Origin: Rhyacichthys aspro | Taxonomy: Eukaryota; Chordata; Actinopteri; Gobiiformes; Rhyacichthyidae | Assembly (NCBI GenBank): GCA_036850595.1 | Contig: CM072148.1 | Location: 20,578,731-20,642,730, forward strand | Direction: 5' to 3' | DNA length: 64,000 nucleotides | Shown here: piece after piece, positions 1-13,762 of the stretch | Layout: every line of letters starts with the position of its first letter | Numbering within the stretch: the stretch's first letter is position 1 | Notes under the pieces: generated by a model | Told to the model about the DNA's origin: nothing | The model's input: the letters and a program-made list of their open reading frames with translations, nothing else | Database searches by the model: none | Position numbers and translations under genes: made by a program

Positions 1-895
1 AGCCTTTGTCAAATTATTCATCGAGGTCAATTTGAGTTTTTTATTTGAATAGTGTCAAAAATATCCATGCCACAAAATCAAATTTGCTGGAGAAAAACAT
101 AAACTTCTGCTCAGTGCACAGTGTACTTCTATTTCTACTGTTTTAACCAGACATTTTGTGACATGTAAATTAAATTAAGCCAGGTCTATGGAGAAAAAGA
201 GGAATAAGATTAAAAGGCATCGGCATACTTCTGCTGCTGCAGCTTTACTGTTGAGGTTCTCTTGCATAGACAAAAAATATATATATATACAATTTAATTG
301 TTTTTTTAGGTCAGTGGCAAGCAAAAATTTAATTAAAATTGTAAATCATCTGGAAAGTCTGGAAAATAAATCAAGATTTTATTTTGTAGCTTTATTGCCA
401 GGCCTATTCACAATATATCAAGAACATTTTACATACATACATGTTTATAACAATCTAAAAATACTGTACAGCACAATAAATGGGCATTATAGCTGTTTGA
501 ACAGAGTGCTGTTTGCATCTCGGTGCATTGACAGAGAGTGAAGTTCTGTTCAGTACTTTTATGACTTCTTGTTACTGACTCCGTGTTCTGTTACATCGAT
601 ATCATGATGTGATGTGCCGTGGCTGCTCTGTGACGTCATTGAGAGTCCATTAGTCAATGTGTGGCGGAGATTTTAGTCAACTGTGTTTTTTTTGGGTGTT
701 GCCTACAGCCCTAATCCTGCATCACACAGACAGATCTTTTATTTGAGCCCTATTTTTTAAACATAAGAAATTCATGCCAGTTCTAAACAGGACCTAGGAA
801 ATGTCTGCATTAAGGCCCAGAAGTTACTGTTTTTTCTAAAAATTTGTCTACTTTTAACCATTTTGTCCAAGTTTTAACCATACGTTGTTTTTCAG
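1..895 (+). other. Non-coding sequence upstream of the first wipf2 coding exon
   Basis: AT-rich sequence that ends in a good splice acceptor (pyrimidine tract then TTCAG at 891-895). This implies at least one untranslated wipf2 exon further upstream, probably outside the window. A 117-codon open frame at 188-541 has no domain or splice context, and I do not call it a gene. Confidence 0.5.
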
Positions 896-1985
896 GAGTG
901 ACTGTGTGTCGTCCCAGTTGAGACAGTGAAGTCCCAGGTCATTTCCCCAAAGAGAGGTGCCATCAGAGGGACAGGATGCCCATTCCTCCCCCTCCCCCTC
1001 CTCCTCCCGGACCCCCTCCTCCCCCCACGTTTAACGAGGTCAGTCTCATGCGCCACAAAGCATCTTTATTTGACCATTATATCAAAGGCCTATGAATGTT
1101 AAATCTGAGGGGAAACCTGTGCTAACATATTACTAAACTGTTCATACTATTCATTTGTTGCTTCTCTTCCTCAGGCGAACACAACGCCTCCCAAACTCTC
1201 ATCATCTGAGGCGAAAGGCAGAGGAGCACTGCTCAGTGACATCCACAAAGGCGCCAAACTCAAGAAAGTCACAGTGGTCAATGACCGCAGTGCTCCCGTT
1301 ATAGAAAGTGAGCTGCTTTGTATATAATGCATATAGATAAATTATAGTTTATAAAGAAGGTCTGTTCAACTTCAGTGATATAGAGTCATAGGAAGTGTGA
1401 GGGCCAGACCTAAGATTGATAAATTATTGGAAAATAGTATTTAATAACAAGAACAAGTAAAAAGGGAGTAGTTAACTAGTCACAAACATCCCTTTGCTCT
1501 TTGTAAAATTAGAACAAAGCTGTGATTTTACTTAAAATCATAGGAAAGCCACAAAGCCTCAAAATTATTTAATTGCTAAACATAATCCTATATTAATTTT
1601 TATCTATTTTTCAAGCGACACTCAGTTTTGCTCACTAAAAATAAGTGTCCAATAATCCAACAGAATAAGTTAAAAAAAACAACCTAATATCTCCCACATT
1701 CTTATATTGCATCTAAAAACATTAATCTTTTAAAATAGCAATAATATTTATTTTTGTTATTGGAGATTTCCACCAAATAAAAATCATATATGTGAGAAAT
1801 ATTCACTGTAGTCACAGAGTTTCCTGCCCAATTGCTACTCAAAATCCACCCAAATACCAAACCAACATATGCAATGGATATGTTAAACATGCATGACTTT
1901 ACATCAGCATTATTTTCAAAATACAGCCAAAATAGCCTAAATAACGTACATCCTCCCAACCTCTCGCGAGAACAGTAAAACGTGG

Positions 1986-2017
<32 letters not shown>

Positions 2018-5000
2018 CCCCCCCCCCGGGGGGGGGGGGGGGGGGGGGGGAAGAAAGGGGGAAAAAAAAAACACACCAAAAAAAGAAAAAACAAACCAAG
2101 GGCGCGGGGCGGGGGACGAACCCCCCCACCAGAGGAGAAGGAGGGGGGGCAAAAAAATTTTAACAACAAAAAGGTTTAAAGCCCAAGGAAACCAATGTCC
2201 TACTCAGATTTTCTGATGCTCTCTGACAACAGAAAAGTCCAGGTGCAAAGTGACAGTTGGAAATATGAGTGAAAAGTGAACATTGCACTGTGGAAAAGGG
2301 AAAAGTTGTGTTTGAACCTCTTATAGGCCACAACTAAACTCAAACAGGCCATATCCAGCCCATGGGCCACCAGTTGAATAGAGCAAATATAATGTCACTA
2401 AAAATATATAGATAAAACTGCTTGTGGTTTGTGTAACATTAGTATTTATATAGACAGCTAGGTTAGTTTCAGTAAATACCTTGCTGCAGGAAACTAGTTA
2501 CATTTGAATATTTATTTACTACACAGACATTAATGGCTGTTTTTTGTTTGTACATCTGAAGAGATAAGAGATAGATAACCGTGTATTGAATAATAATAAA
2601 TGTGGAAAGTTGGCCATGTCATATTTGCATTTTATTTATAACAAATTTCTCTTGCATTGTGGTGAAAACGGCTCTTCTCTTCATGTATTTGAATATTAAA
2701 ATCTGTCTGTCTGGTCTTTTAAACAGAGTCTGGAGGTGGTGGAGGTGGAGGTGGAGGAGGAGGCGGCGGCGGAGGTGGTTTTGGTGGAGGTGGACCAATG
2801 GGGATGGGAGGACTTTTCCAGGGAGGAGTGCCAAAACTGCGCCCAGTTGGAGGTATAACCTGTGCTCACTTATTTCATTATAAACCAGATTAATGAGCTG
2901 AAAATCATATAAGTTAAAATCTTATCTGCTCAATCTGAATCGTGATTTCTGTTCAGAAGTTTTTATTAATAGTAAACCATGAACTGGAGGTTCACAAAAA
3001 TTAAATGACAAAACTGTACTCACTGTAAACTTTCTTTCATCCATTTATTGTTAAGGTAAATATAATGGCAAAGAGTTATTATTTGTGTATAGAGACGGCA
3101 GTGTTAGCAAAAAGTGTAGGGTATTGAAGGAAAAGGGTAAAACGAATGTCTTGTAATTATGAAGAGGCCAGGTTACACAGCTCACAGGGCCATCTGTGGC
3201 TTCCCGGCCTTATTTTGCCCATCACTGCTCATGGATCAACACTGACTGTAAAGCCCTGGGCATCATCAGTAAGCACCGCATCACTACTTATTTGAACATT
3301 CCCCTTGCTGTTATTACACGGCTGTCCAACTGTCAAACTTAGGCTGTTTCTTTCCCACAGTCTTTGCCACAGTGAATAAACTATCAATTATTTAGTGTAG
3401 TTTAGTTTAGCCACTGCAGAGTTGCTATATTTGCTCTACACTGCACTTCAAAAATATGTGCAGTATGATTATTTATTTATACTGGACTGCTTTGATGTCA
3501 TTCTTATTATTCAATGGCTTGTGCTTTTTTTTATTGTGAATAACCTTTTGAAGCCGTCTTGATGCTGTGTATACAAACTCACAATGCATTTTATTGATAT
3601 GTTTTTCCTTCTCTCCTCAGATGGTTCATCTGGAGGCTCTGTGGGTCGCTCAGCTCTGCGCCCACCAGGGGCCCGTCCCGCAGCCCCTCGTCCCCCCACG
3701 GGCCGCTCCACGTCTCCCTCTCCGTCTCGCTCCAACAAACCCACTCCTTCCGAACACCAGCGCTCGCAGAGGCCCTCTCTGCCCGACATCTCTCGCCCCC
3801 CCAGCAGCAGTAGCAGCAGCAGCGGGTCGTCCGGTGGCATGAAACACAGCACCTCAGCCCCGCCCCCTCCTCCACCCTTCAACCGCGGCGGGGGTCAGTC
3901 CAGTGCCCCTCCGCCTCCGCCGCCCAGTCAGAAATCTTCACATTCACACAGCAGAGAGAAGCCGCTCCCTCCCACGCCCAGCAGAGGCCCGGACCGCCCT
4001 TCGTCCTCCAGTCGGCCCCAGACCAGCGGCTCTTCGGCCCCACCGCCGCCTCCTCCCTACAGGCCCAACTCCAACGGGCCCTCCCACACGGACGGGGGTG
4101 CTCCAGAGCTGCCACAGAGGCATAACTCGCTGCACAAGAAACCTACATCCAGCAGTCAGAGCCGCAGCCACGCCCCACCCCCGCCGCCCGCTCCAGCCAA
4201 TCAGACGTCCCGACCACCGCCTCCTGCCAGAGAGCCGCCTGGACGCAGGACAGGTAAGACACACAATCACTGAGTCTCAAGTAAAACAAACAGCGTGTCT
4301 AACATGTGACTGAAGTGTTTATGAGTACAATCAGTACGCTTACATACAGGTAGAGACATTTTTTGGGATTTGGGGAGCAATCATTTGAATTTCTCTAAAT
4401 CGGACTAACACACCTGGACAAATGGTTCAGATTAAGGTTGGACACAGCTCAGAGCAGCTCCAGTCAGACAGAGACACAAAGTAACACACATTAACAGATG
4501 AGAAAATATGATGAGCAGTGTTTAGAGCCATAATCACTCATTTAGTTGAGTGAAGACACATGTATAGAGTCACGCTGACACTGGCTCCTTTTGTTTGTTG
4601 CTCGATCATGTCGAAAAAAAAATTAATGCTACGAAGGATCCAGGATTAACATTTCCTTTCTCTTTTTAAACAAAGGATTAATGCTGTTAAGACCACCTGA
4701 ATGCAGCATTAGCCGGAGTACTTTTGATTCTTTCTTTTTCATGTAAACTCGGACAAACTGTGAAATCAAGGTTTAATTGAGGGTTTAATTGAGCTGTGAG
4801 CACACTACGATATAGCTCTGCATGTGACCGTACTGAGTGATATACCACTACCTAGTTTTTGGTTTACCTTTGAAACTATAAGGCTGTAGAGGAGGAATGT
4901 TAAGGCTGAAGCACGTTTGAACTCGTTATCCCTGAAGAGCTGCTGCTGTAGAAGGATTTCACACTTAATGCCTTCTGAACACAGTGAGGTTGGTTTGGCT

Positions 5001-7810
5001 TGTGTCTGTTAAATCTGAGCGGTTTCATATTCCCCCCTGTTCACTGCAGCTGCTTCTGTTTTCAGGGAAATAACTTTTCCTCTGGTTGGATCGAGGAAAA
5101 GAGGAAGCTGTATTTCAAAACAGGGAGCAGATTTTTGTATTAAGCCTCTGTTAGGTCGATGAATGCCTTCTAAACCCAAGGGGAAAATAAACATGTTTCC
5201 TGTATATATTTATAAAGATTATTATTGCTGAGAGGGGCTCTTTTTTAAAGGAATGATGAGGAAACTACTAAGTCTGAAGTTTAAGTAAACCCTAGAAATG
5301 CTAAAATAGTCTTAAAAACTGAACATGAAGAGAGCCTTAGCGGGGTGGAAGTACTTCAGACTCCTACAGCTACAGCTCCAAGAAACCACTGCTGTCTTGT
5401 TTAGTTACTGCGCAGCCGCACAAGCCTTGAGTGGTGATGGAGAGACACTGTGTAGAGCAGGGGTCCCCAACCTTTTTTTTTTTTTTTTACCATGGACCTG
5501 TGCATTTTATTCGCAGACCATAATGTTGAGTCAGAGGGATGGGCCTGGGATTTTTCGCCTTGACTTTAATCCAGAATGTCCAGAATCCAGAAGTTGTCTC
5601 AGATCCATTCCTTCCCAGTTTAAGGGTAAAATACTCCTGAGAAGCACTGTCCCCACATTTCCAGTTCGGCTTTGAATGCAAAGAAAAAAATATAAAGTAA
5701 CATTTCTTTAGTCTTTCAGCGCATTCAAAAAGGTGTCCTACTACATACTATGACTTAAATGTAACCAGCTCTGACCCAGTTTTGGTTTTGACACAGACAC
5801 TGAGTTCATCTGAAGCGAGAGTCTTCATTTTTCATATTTCTGGCCAGCGCTCGACAGGAAGGCACTTGTTGCCGCAGAGCCATGTTGTGATTGGACACTT
5901 CACCTCCTCCTGGTTTCACAGCATTCCTCAATCTCTGTGGAATATTCCAGCTTTTCTCTGTTACTCTGGCTCTCTCTGCTCCTTCCCTTCAGCATTTTTT
6001 CTATGCATTATTTTCTTTTCATCCATAGCACCACATGCAGCATGCTGTTATTTAGGCTAGAGCTAAATTAGGTTATTTCTCAAAGCTGAATTACCTTACC
6101 TAACTCCTTCCCTTTCGCTTATGAATAGATATACTGTGAATAACACGTCCTCTCTTTGTGTTTCCCCTCAGCTCCTCAGGTTCCCTCCTCGGGATCCCGT
6201 AATGGCGGCCGGGACGCTCCTCCTCCCCCTCCTCCGTACAGGGGCCACAGCTCGGGCCCCTCGGAGCCGCACAGCCGGATGGGTAAACCCCCTCCGCCCC
6301 CCTCCTCCTCCTCCAGCTCCTCTCTGTCCTCGTCCCGAACCCCGGCCGGACCGCCTCCTCCCCCTCCTCCCATCCGCAACGGGCACTCATCCATCTCCTC
6401 CAAGTCCATCTTAGGTGAGTAGTCTTCTCTCAAACTGATTTTACTTCCAGTTCTTGAGAGACTGTCATTTGTGGGGGTTTTTTTATATATCTTTTTCATC
6501 AAAAAGTTAGGGTTAAAGATTTGAATTGGAGGCTATAAATCAAACTTTAATGAGCTGTCTAAAATCGCATTGGCGTATATGTTACTACAGCTATCAGTGA
6601 ATGCACCACAGCTCAAGCTCTGACTGGACTTGACTGGTGTGCCTCACTGTACTGTTTTAGTGTTCACTGTTCACTTTGACTGAAACAGCTCTAAACAACA
6701 ACAACAGGCTGTGGGTAAATGTAAGTTGTGATGTCTAACAACGCAACGAAAAACAAGGTTGTGTCTGTTTGCTGCTCTGAACACTCATTTCTAATTACAA
6801 ATCTCTGCAATTTAAACACAAAGTGATACATGGTGATATCAATCACATGCTTTTTGTAACATGCTGCATTGGATGGGCACTAGCAGAGTCCAGTGAAGTA
6901 CAAGGCATGAGTAATGGTGCACAGAGCGAGTGGCCCCAGTTTGGCCTTGTAGTGAGGTGATGCACAACGGATGTTTAGTTATCTAAAAGAGCAGACAAGC
7001 CAAAAACCTGGCTGTTGAAGGGGGCTGTGAGAGAGAAAATGAAAGCGTCATTAGAGTCTCTCTCTCTGTTTATTGACTCTCTTTGTACTGACTCATGGAT
7101 ATATCAGTAAACTTTCAGGAGAGAGAGACAAAAGTCTAAATAAAGAGTGTTTTAAAGATCAGCTGCCGTGAGAGAGAAGTTGTGTGATATTACGCCTCAT
7201 TGACAGTCAGCTAATCAATGTGTGGAGGAGATATTAGTCGACAATGATTGTCTTTGGTTGACTACAGACCTGCTATATTCTATTGAAATGTGGGGCAGTT
7301 CACCTAAGTAAGATTTCTGTCTTGTAAAATGTGGTGCATACAAAAACTGTCATGGTTAAAATGCAATATGAACGCCACAGAGAAACTCATCTAAACAAAC
7401 TAAAACAGAAAGAATAAGACAAGATGAAAGCTGCTTATAATGAGCTGAAGCTTTGTCAAGAAATGTGATTTTTAAACAGACTTGCCTATAAGTTCAAATA
7501 TATAAAATGAACCTACAGTATTATGTCATATATTTAGTTTAATGCTTTCTTCTCTTTGTTTTAGATGATTTTGAATCCAAGTTCAACTTCCACCCGATTG
7601 AAGACCTACCTCCTCCAGAGGAGTATCGACATTTCAACAAGGTCTACCCCAGCAAACACAACAAGAGTAAGACGTTCACATCACATTCACATCCAGCAGC
7701 TTAAGGTTTATGCAACAAGAATCTTTGAACTCAGACTCTTTGTTTGTCCCCTCTGTCTCTCTCTAGCCCAGATGAGAGGAGCTCCTCCCGCTCCACCCGT
7801 CGGCAGGTGA
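896..7810 (+). CDS. wipf2: WAS/WASL-interacting protein family member 2 (WIPF2, also WICH/WIRE), complete coding region in 7 exons
   Basis: WIPF2 binds actin through an N-terminal WH2 motif and N-WASP through its C-terminus, and so controls Arp2/3-driven actin assembly. Exons: 896-1038 (ATG at 976), 1175-1307, 2727-2852, 3621-4253, 6172-6414, 7565-7666 and 7767-7810 (TGA). All junctions are GT-AG and the phases agree, giving 447 aa (human WIPF2 is about 440). The N-terminus starts MPIPPPPPPPPGPPP. The WH2 segment spans residues 37-53 and carries LKKV at 50-53. A 16-glycine run occupies 68-83, followed by GGLFQGGVPKLRPVG. The centre is rich in proline and serine and contains REKPLPPTP and ELPQRHNSLHKK, which separate WIPF2 from WIPF1 and WIPF3. 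The WASP-binding region (DDFESKFNFHPIEDLPPPEE) begins at residue 400, and the C-terminus is RGAPPAPPVGR. Teleosts often carry two copies; I cannot tell a from b. Confidence 0.96.
1986..2160. repeat. Homopolymer block (A30, C12, G23 and A/G-rich tail) in wipf2 intron 2
   Basis: Thirty A, twelve C and twenty-three G follow one another at 1986-2050. Purine-rich low-complexity sequence with many short homopolymers follows to about 2160. Open frames on both strands here encode only runs of Pro/Phe or Lys/Gly and are artefacts of composition. Such consecutive homopolymers resemble poorly resolved reads or gap filling more than a biological satellite. The intron flanks look normal. Confidence 0.8.
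4428..4830 (+). repeat. Dispersed repeat family R2, copy 1 (wipf2 intron 4)
   Basis: The same order of blocks occurs here and at 56702-57085. Shared blocks include an ACAGCTC(A/T)GAGCAGCTCCAG-type start, GAGCAGTGTTTAGAG, GGGTCACGCTG-like sequence, CTTTTTAAACAAAGG and GAATGCTGTTAA. Two diverged copies of one element are the simplest reading. I see no coding capacity and cannot name the superfamily. Confidence 0.65.
5458..5680 (+). mobile_element. hAT-type transposon fragment with CAGGGGTCCCCAACC terminus
   Basis: The sequence CAGGGGTCCCCAACC at 5458-5472, followed by a T-run and ACCATGGACC, resembles the terminal motif of widespread vertebrate hAT elements. The right-hand end is estimated, because I found no matching inverted terminus. 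The 116-codon frame across it is not a gene. Confidence 0.5.
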
Positions 7811-9100
7811 ACTGACCTCATACTGGTCGAACTTTGACTCGTCTCGATGGACGTCAGAGGGAAACGAGAAGAAGCAGCACTTGAACCGCTTCATTCATAT
7901 CAGGACCAACTCAAATCAGTGCATTCCATGTTTTTTTTTTTGTTTTTTTTACACTTTTCATAACGATAACACTCATTATCACTTTCAGAGTAACACTTTT
8001 ACTACTTTTTTGGCATTTTAAGTTCTTTTGTGGGAAATACATGCATCACTACGATCTGAAGTCTTCCCACCAAAAGGACCGTGCCATTATTTTTTTTTGT
8101 AGTCTTAAAGGCCATTCCTGCAGCAGTGCCAGGTGAGGGTGCGTTTAATTTACTCTCTAAAGTGTGCCAAAGGCGGGTGGAGTCTAACGAGCTGCACAGG
8201 GGACACTTTCCAGATGATAAGAAGTCTGATTTTTATAACTTCTCGGACAAATGCTCGCAGAGTCTTCACTGACGCCACGCCTCTCACTTTATGCTTTTGT
8301 TTTTTGTTTTTTTTGGACCGAGGGACTTTTACTTTAACCTTTCCAACACTTTTTCCTTTGTTTTTTGGGGGTGGGGTTTGTTTTTCCATCTCATGACGAT
8401 GTTGCACGGCAGCTTCGATGCTAAAACCGAGACACTGTGCATGATTCTCAGAGTTGCACCTTGGGGGGACGAAAATATCTTTATAAAAAAAAATTACGAC
8501 TGTAGTTCTCATAGCCAACGTCTTCGTTAATGGTTTACTTTGAGTTGTCCAGTGTTGGTTTGAGGAACTTATCCATTGAGTTTAATGACTACAGCTGTGG
8601 ACACAGGCAGTGAATTTGCACATTCCACATTATTCTAGTAAATTTTAGGCCAATTCACCACCTTGTTTTTTGAAAGATTCTTCAGATTCGGATTCAGATT
8701 AGCTTATAATATATTGAAGAATGCGAACCTTGCTTGAATGTCGAGCCCCTGATGTAAAATGTCAAACGTGTGGGGAAGCCCTACAGAGGTTATATTCCTA
8801 ACGAGTGAGCTGACAGCACAACAGTTTTTGGTCATATATTACCTCTTCACTTTAGTTTAAGAGGGCCATAGATGGTCAGTAAAAAGGACTTCCAGTGTGT
8901 AAGGACTGATTGATGTTTTAGCTTTATGTCAAGACTTCAGGAAAATTAGATTGATGTAGCATCAAAAGTGGTCAAAAAAGTTTCTATGAGACACGCCACT
9001 GGTTTCACCAAGTTTAGAAACCTGTTATTATTACTATAGAATTAATACAGACTGCAGAAACATAACATACACTGCTTAAGGCATGATAAATAAATCAATG
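7811..9100 (+). other. Probable wipf2 3' UTR with poly(A) signal
   Basis: After the TGA at 7808-7810 there is about 1.3 kb of T-rich sequence without splice-compatible coding potential. An AATAAA hexamer at 9089-9094 is a plausible cleavage signal. The UTR end is inferred. Confidence 0.5.
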
Positions 9101-12100
9101 TTATGTGCATTAGGAAACGGTTGGCTTCACAGAAGGCATCTGCAGCAGAGTGGAAATATAAATACAGTCATAAAGAACAGAATCTGTGGCTCTTATATAT
9201 TTTTAAACCCAGCTGATATGTTTGCTCTTTATCATGTCTTTAACTAGCTGTGATTTCCTGAATTTGCTCCAAAAGTCCAAACTATTCTCTCTTCCACAAA
9301 TGCACTTGATTTTGGTTGAGTTTGGTTTGGAGACAGACCAAAGAGCAGCTGTTTGGTCTGATCAAAGGGGAAAGTCCAAAAGTCTGAACCAAACAGTGCA
9401 GCTGTGAAAGCCTCGCTGTATGAGGTGTAACTATCAAACTAATCGAATTCACATTCAGAAGCACTCTTGTGTGGAGTTTATCAAGTTAAGCACACACTCT
9501 GCTCTTGTTAAGCGCACTTATTTTTGGCAATTGTGAGTTGACTTGAGACAGAAACACATTTCCGGCATCTTTATGTAACACATTGTGAATAGGTTTGAAG
9601 AGCAGCAATGGCCTTGCTAAGAGCAGACTGGAAACTGTTTCTATATAATTTAATTTTGCAATATGGCTCATTTAATCACCCAGCCATACTAGAGAGAGAA
9701 AAAACATTACAGAAGGGTGTAGTGAGTAATAATGGTAAATCACATAACAGGGAGGAAAGCACTCAATGCATTTTAATAGCTCTTTAAATGGAAATGAACT
9801 CACTTTTAATATAAAAAAGGATGTACTAAATAGTGAAAAATGTATAATACCAAGCTCAGAATAAAAACAGTGAATAGAAAGAATCAAAATGGACACATGT
9901 CTACAGATGTTTAAAATAGGATTTGAAAAGTAGCCACTTGCTGTAAAACTGTGGTATTTGAAATGTGCCGTTTTCATGTTTCATGCCGGTCCAACCAAAC
10001 AAATCGAAAATGCAGCAATGGTCCATTAAATGTATTTCCTACAGCTGTAGATGGAAGCTGACGTTTTTCACTGCTACACAATAATTCAGACAATATTAGT
10101 ACAACCTTTCCCCTTTTTTACACTTTAAACAGCTCTGACTGTCTTAATTACTCTTCATATTGTCTTATAAGATTGTTCTGTGTCTTGGACCAAAACTCCT
10201 ATTGTCATACAGAACAAAGCTATTACTCCTCATCATAAAGCACTGATGCTATTTGGAAACAATATAAGACCACTTCTGCAAAGCACAAGCAATACACAAC
10301 AGTGGGTTTAACATGTATTCATCAGGGCAAAGCACAAGTCCTCCACAACTTCGTCCACAGCCTTTTTTATTCGTCATTAAAAGACAGTAAAAACCTTAAA
10401 ACCCATTAGCCACAATGTTTGTTTACTCTTAATTCTATGGCCTTTTCCAAGATTATTTGACTCTGTTGAGATGAATGTGCAATTTCTTCAGGTCAAATAA
10501 TGTGTCATATTCCTCTAAAGGCTTTTATTGTGGAGGCTGTGGAGTTTTTAAAATTTCATTATCATTTCCAAACATCAGAACAGGTTTGACTAAGCTCTTA
10601 CAAAGCTGTATCACTGTTTCGTCATTGTACCTCATGTAAACCCCACTTCCTGAAACCTGAACTGTTGAAAATAGTTTATAACACTGCATTTGTTTGCATT
10701 TCACTTTGGATAAATACCTCAAACACATTCAGGACAACTTTACCGAGCTGTTGTTGTTTGTGTGTGGAGACAAACACTACGTTAAAAACACTACCTTGTA
10801 ACACTACATTAAGGATTGTTCACAGAGATTTGAAGTTTAAAGGGATTTTGTCGAGGAAGCCTGTAAAAAAAAAAGTGGAGAGATATCTTGACGGGGATTA
10901 AATGCTATGCAAGGATCAGTTTGTACAGACTGTAGTTGGTGATATCTAACCAAAAAACAGAGATAAACAACAGTAGATGCTAAACTGTGTTGTGTAGCCG
11001 CCATATTGGGAAGGTCAAGGGTGATTCTTAAACTTTTCTTGCTGTTGCAGAATAAATTTCCACATCCCATCACTGTCAATTATTTAACGACATGTATACA
11101 GTAAATTATATAGGTGATAGTTAATTCAGATTTATAAAGAAATACAAAGCTGTGTGAATTACAATTTATAAAATACATTCTTTTATCAATTTCCATGGCG
11201 TTTCATTTGTCAGTTTAGCCATTGAAACGCATTTTAAGGTCAGTTTTTAATTCACATGCACTTTTACTAGTTCTAATAACAAGACACAAGTGTGGAGTCT
11301 ACTGTTAAATGATGAAATCATTATTATTTATGTCATTTTACAAAGCCTCTCAAAGTCGTTTAGAGGTGGAGCTGGATGATAGGGCAAGTTCTTTTTCTGC
11401 TTAATGCCAATACAAAACAGTAACAGAAAAGTAACAGCGGCAGTGAGCATTACCTTCAGAGTGAAAATAAAACAGTTGAGGTTGGATCCCTTTTAGTTTG
11501 ACCCCTCACTGCTCTTAAAATCAGCTATGCCACTTGTGCAGACACTCTCTTCACTCTTCCTTTGCCACACTTGCAGACATATATTAAAGGCAGAATATGC
11601 AAAAATCTGGCCCATACCCAATCCTTGTTTAGTGCCAAAGTAAAAGTGTTGTTGCATCTTCTTTAAGCTGATTGGCCAAGAGACACAGACTCAAAAACGT
11701 TCCTCTCGTGTGAAGAAAAAAATAAAATAGAGAAATAAAGACTGAGGACAGATAGTGAGCTCCACATTATTGGATTTGGATGTGGAATTAAAAGATTTCT
11801 GAGTGAGCAGATAATCAAATTTTATGAAAATCCTGAACATTATAGCTAAGTCACAGCTTTTTATCTGCAAACTCAAACTGATACAGCACCAAAGTGGCCA
11901 AAAACAGTCTATTGCACTCCTTTTTCTTGCTTCTCCTCAAAATGGTGGCTACATTGACCTGAAGAAAATCATTTTTAAAATCATCTACTGTTATTTATCT
12001 CTGACGAAAACAGAAACACATAAGTGCCAGAGAAAATGTAGGCTCTTTATTTTCATACAAACCATAAGCTTGTTTTAAAATGTTCAAACTCAGATGCCAT

Positions 12101-13700
12101 TCAGGACAAAAGAAAGTTTTTTATTTAGTGACACAGCTCCCCCTGCTGGATCTCGCCTTAACACGTCGATAGGTACCTGTTTTATTTTTGTTCTTTTGGG
12201 GGAAAAGATAATGATGACAGAGAAAATAAAAAGCACGTCTATTTGAAAATGCAATAAATATTGTATAGTTACATTAATGGATATGGTAATCATAGTTAAT
12301 GATCTATTTTTATGTTGTACAAAGCTTGTAAAATAGGAAAGAGAGATGATTATAACGATGTTCCCTGGAGGTCGAGGGTGAACAAGAGCGAGCCGCCATT
12401 TTGGATCTGGTTTCTGTTACTTAATGGACCAAGACTCAGGCCTCAGTCCCACCTTCAACTCCTCGCACCGTCTTCACTCCACAAAACCCTGTGGTCCCTT
12501 CATGTTAATCATGTTTTTATCATTTGAAAATAAATAAATATATTCCTCTGGGAAATGGGTATAAAAGGATCAGGTGTGTTCTGTGTCTTTCTTTATGGCT
12601 TTCATAAAACCTCTCGCTTCAGGAAATGTTTTGGCTTTGAAAGTAACACAAGCTTACTTACATTTATTGAGGTGTTACAACCAAAAAGGGTGAAAGTGAC
12701 TGACATTTGACTAACTTTTAGCCATGAATATATTTTGATATGACTTTAAAATCATTGTTCTCTTAGGCGAGCTGGGGTAAATTGAGACATTTTTTGCTCA
12801 AGTAGTCATTGTGCTTAGCCAATAGAATGCAGATGTGCAATGTAAAAATATCTTTAGAATCTTTAGAATGTTTTTTATCAGTTGAAATGATCAGAATTCA
12901 TCTTTGACATAAGTTTTGAAAAATATGGGCTCTCAAAAAAAAAGTGCTCAACTTGCCCAAAGTAAAGGGTAAGTAATGTAGCATTTATCATGATTATTTA
13001 GACATACATCATTTCAAATATAAATAAATATTCAATAATATACATTTTACTAAAATCTCTACATAAAAATGGTTACTTATGACCTACCTTTATGTTTTAT
13101 GTATTTATTTGTCAAGGAAAATAAGTTTCCATGGTCTAGAGTCCTGAGTTTGTTGTGGAAATAACAAAAGTCATCATCTCTGCACACTTTTATACATCCA
13201 TAATTATCTCACAATGTAAAACAGCATCTCCAGGTCATAATGAGGGAACATTTTGTCATACTGTAGTGAAAAACCTAAAAACCTAATAAAATTATTTTTT
13301 TTGAATAAAAGTTTTCGTCGAAAAAGAAACAAAAGACAAAACGTATTTAACCGTGAACAAATCAAATAAGAAAAAGCGGAGTGTAAGTTATGTATTTATT
13401 TATAAGAATAAGAAAACCTTTATTAGTCACAGTGGGGAAATTGCATGAATATTTAACTATATATATTACTTTAAAAGTCTGGCCCTCCTCAGCACCTGTG
13501 AAGAAAGAGGCTGGCCCCTTAATCAAATTCAGTTGATGACCCCTATTATAGACTAACAAAAATAATGTTGGAAAAAATGTAGGTGTAATGGTTTGAAGAG
13601 CAGTGGAGCTTCCCATTAACGTGCCCCTGCTGCTCCTTAAGCCTCTTACAGGACTCAGCAGATGTCAGAGGAATCAGGAGTGACACCAGAGCTCTTTTTT
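9096..13700. other. Intergenic region between wipf2 and the RhoU-like gene
   Basis: AT-rich DNA with no open frame that shows a recognisable domain or splice structure. It contains the hAT-like MITE copy at 9262-9440. I see no RNA gene or other gene here. Confidence 0.6.
9262..9440 (+). repeat. Dispersed repeat family R4 (hAT-like MITE), copy 1
   Basis: Blocks such as GTCCAAACTAT, TTTGGTCT and AAAAGTC(C/T)... followed by GAACCAAACA recur in the same order on the opposite strand at 37390-37600. The CAGCTGTGAAAGCC-like end is typical of non-autonomous hAT elements, but the class is inferred from style only. Confidence 0.55.
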
Positions 13701-13762
13701 TCCTGCAGCTCAGTCTCTACCTGTTGTGAATCTGCGTTATCGACAGGACTAGAGCTGTGGAG

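Noticed and set aside
188..541. 117-codon frame at the window start
   Set aside because: AT-rich chance frame within non-coding sequence upstream of wipf2; no family resemblance.
3511..4270. Long antisense and alternate-frame ORFs opposite wipf2 exon 4
   Set aside because: Shadows of a Pro/Ser-rich GC-rich exon; the WIPF2 frame alone matches a known family and joins correctly to its neighbouring exons.
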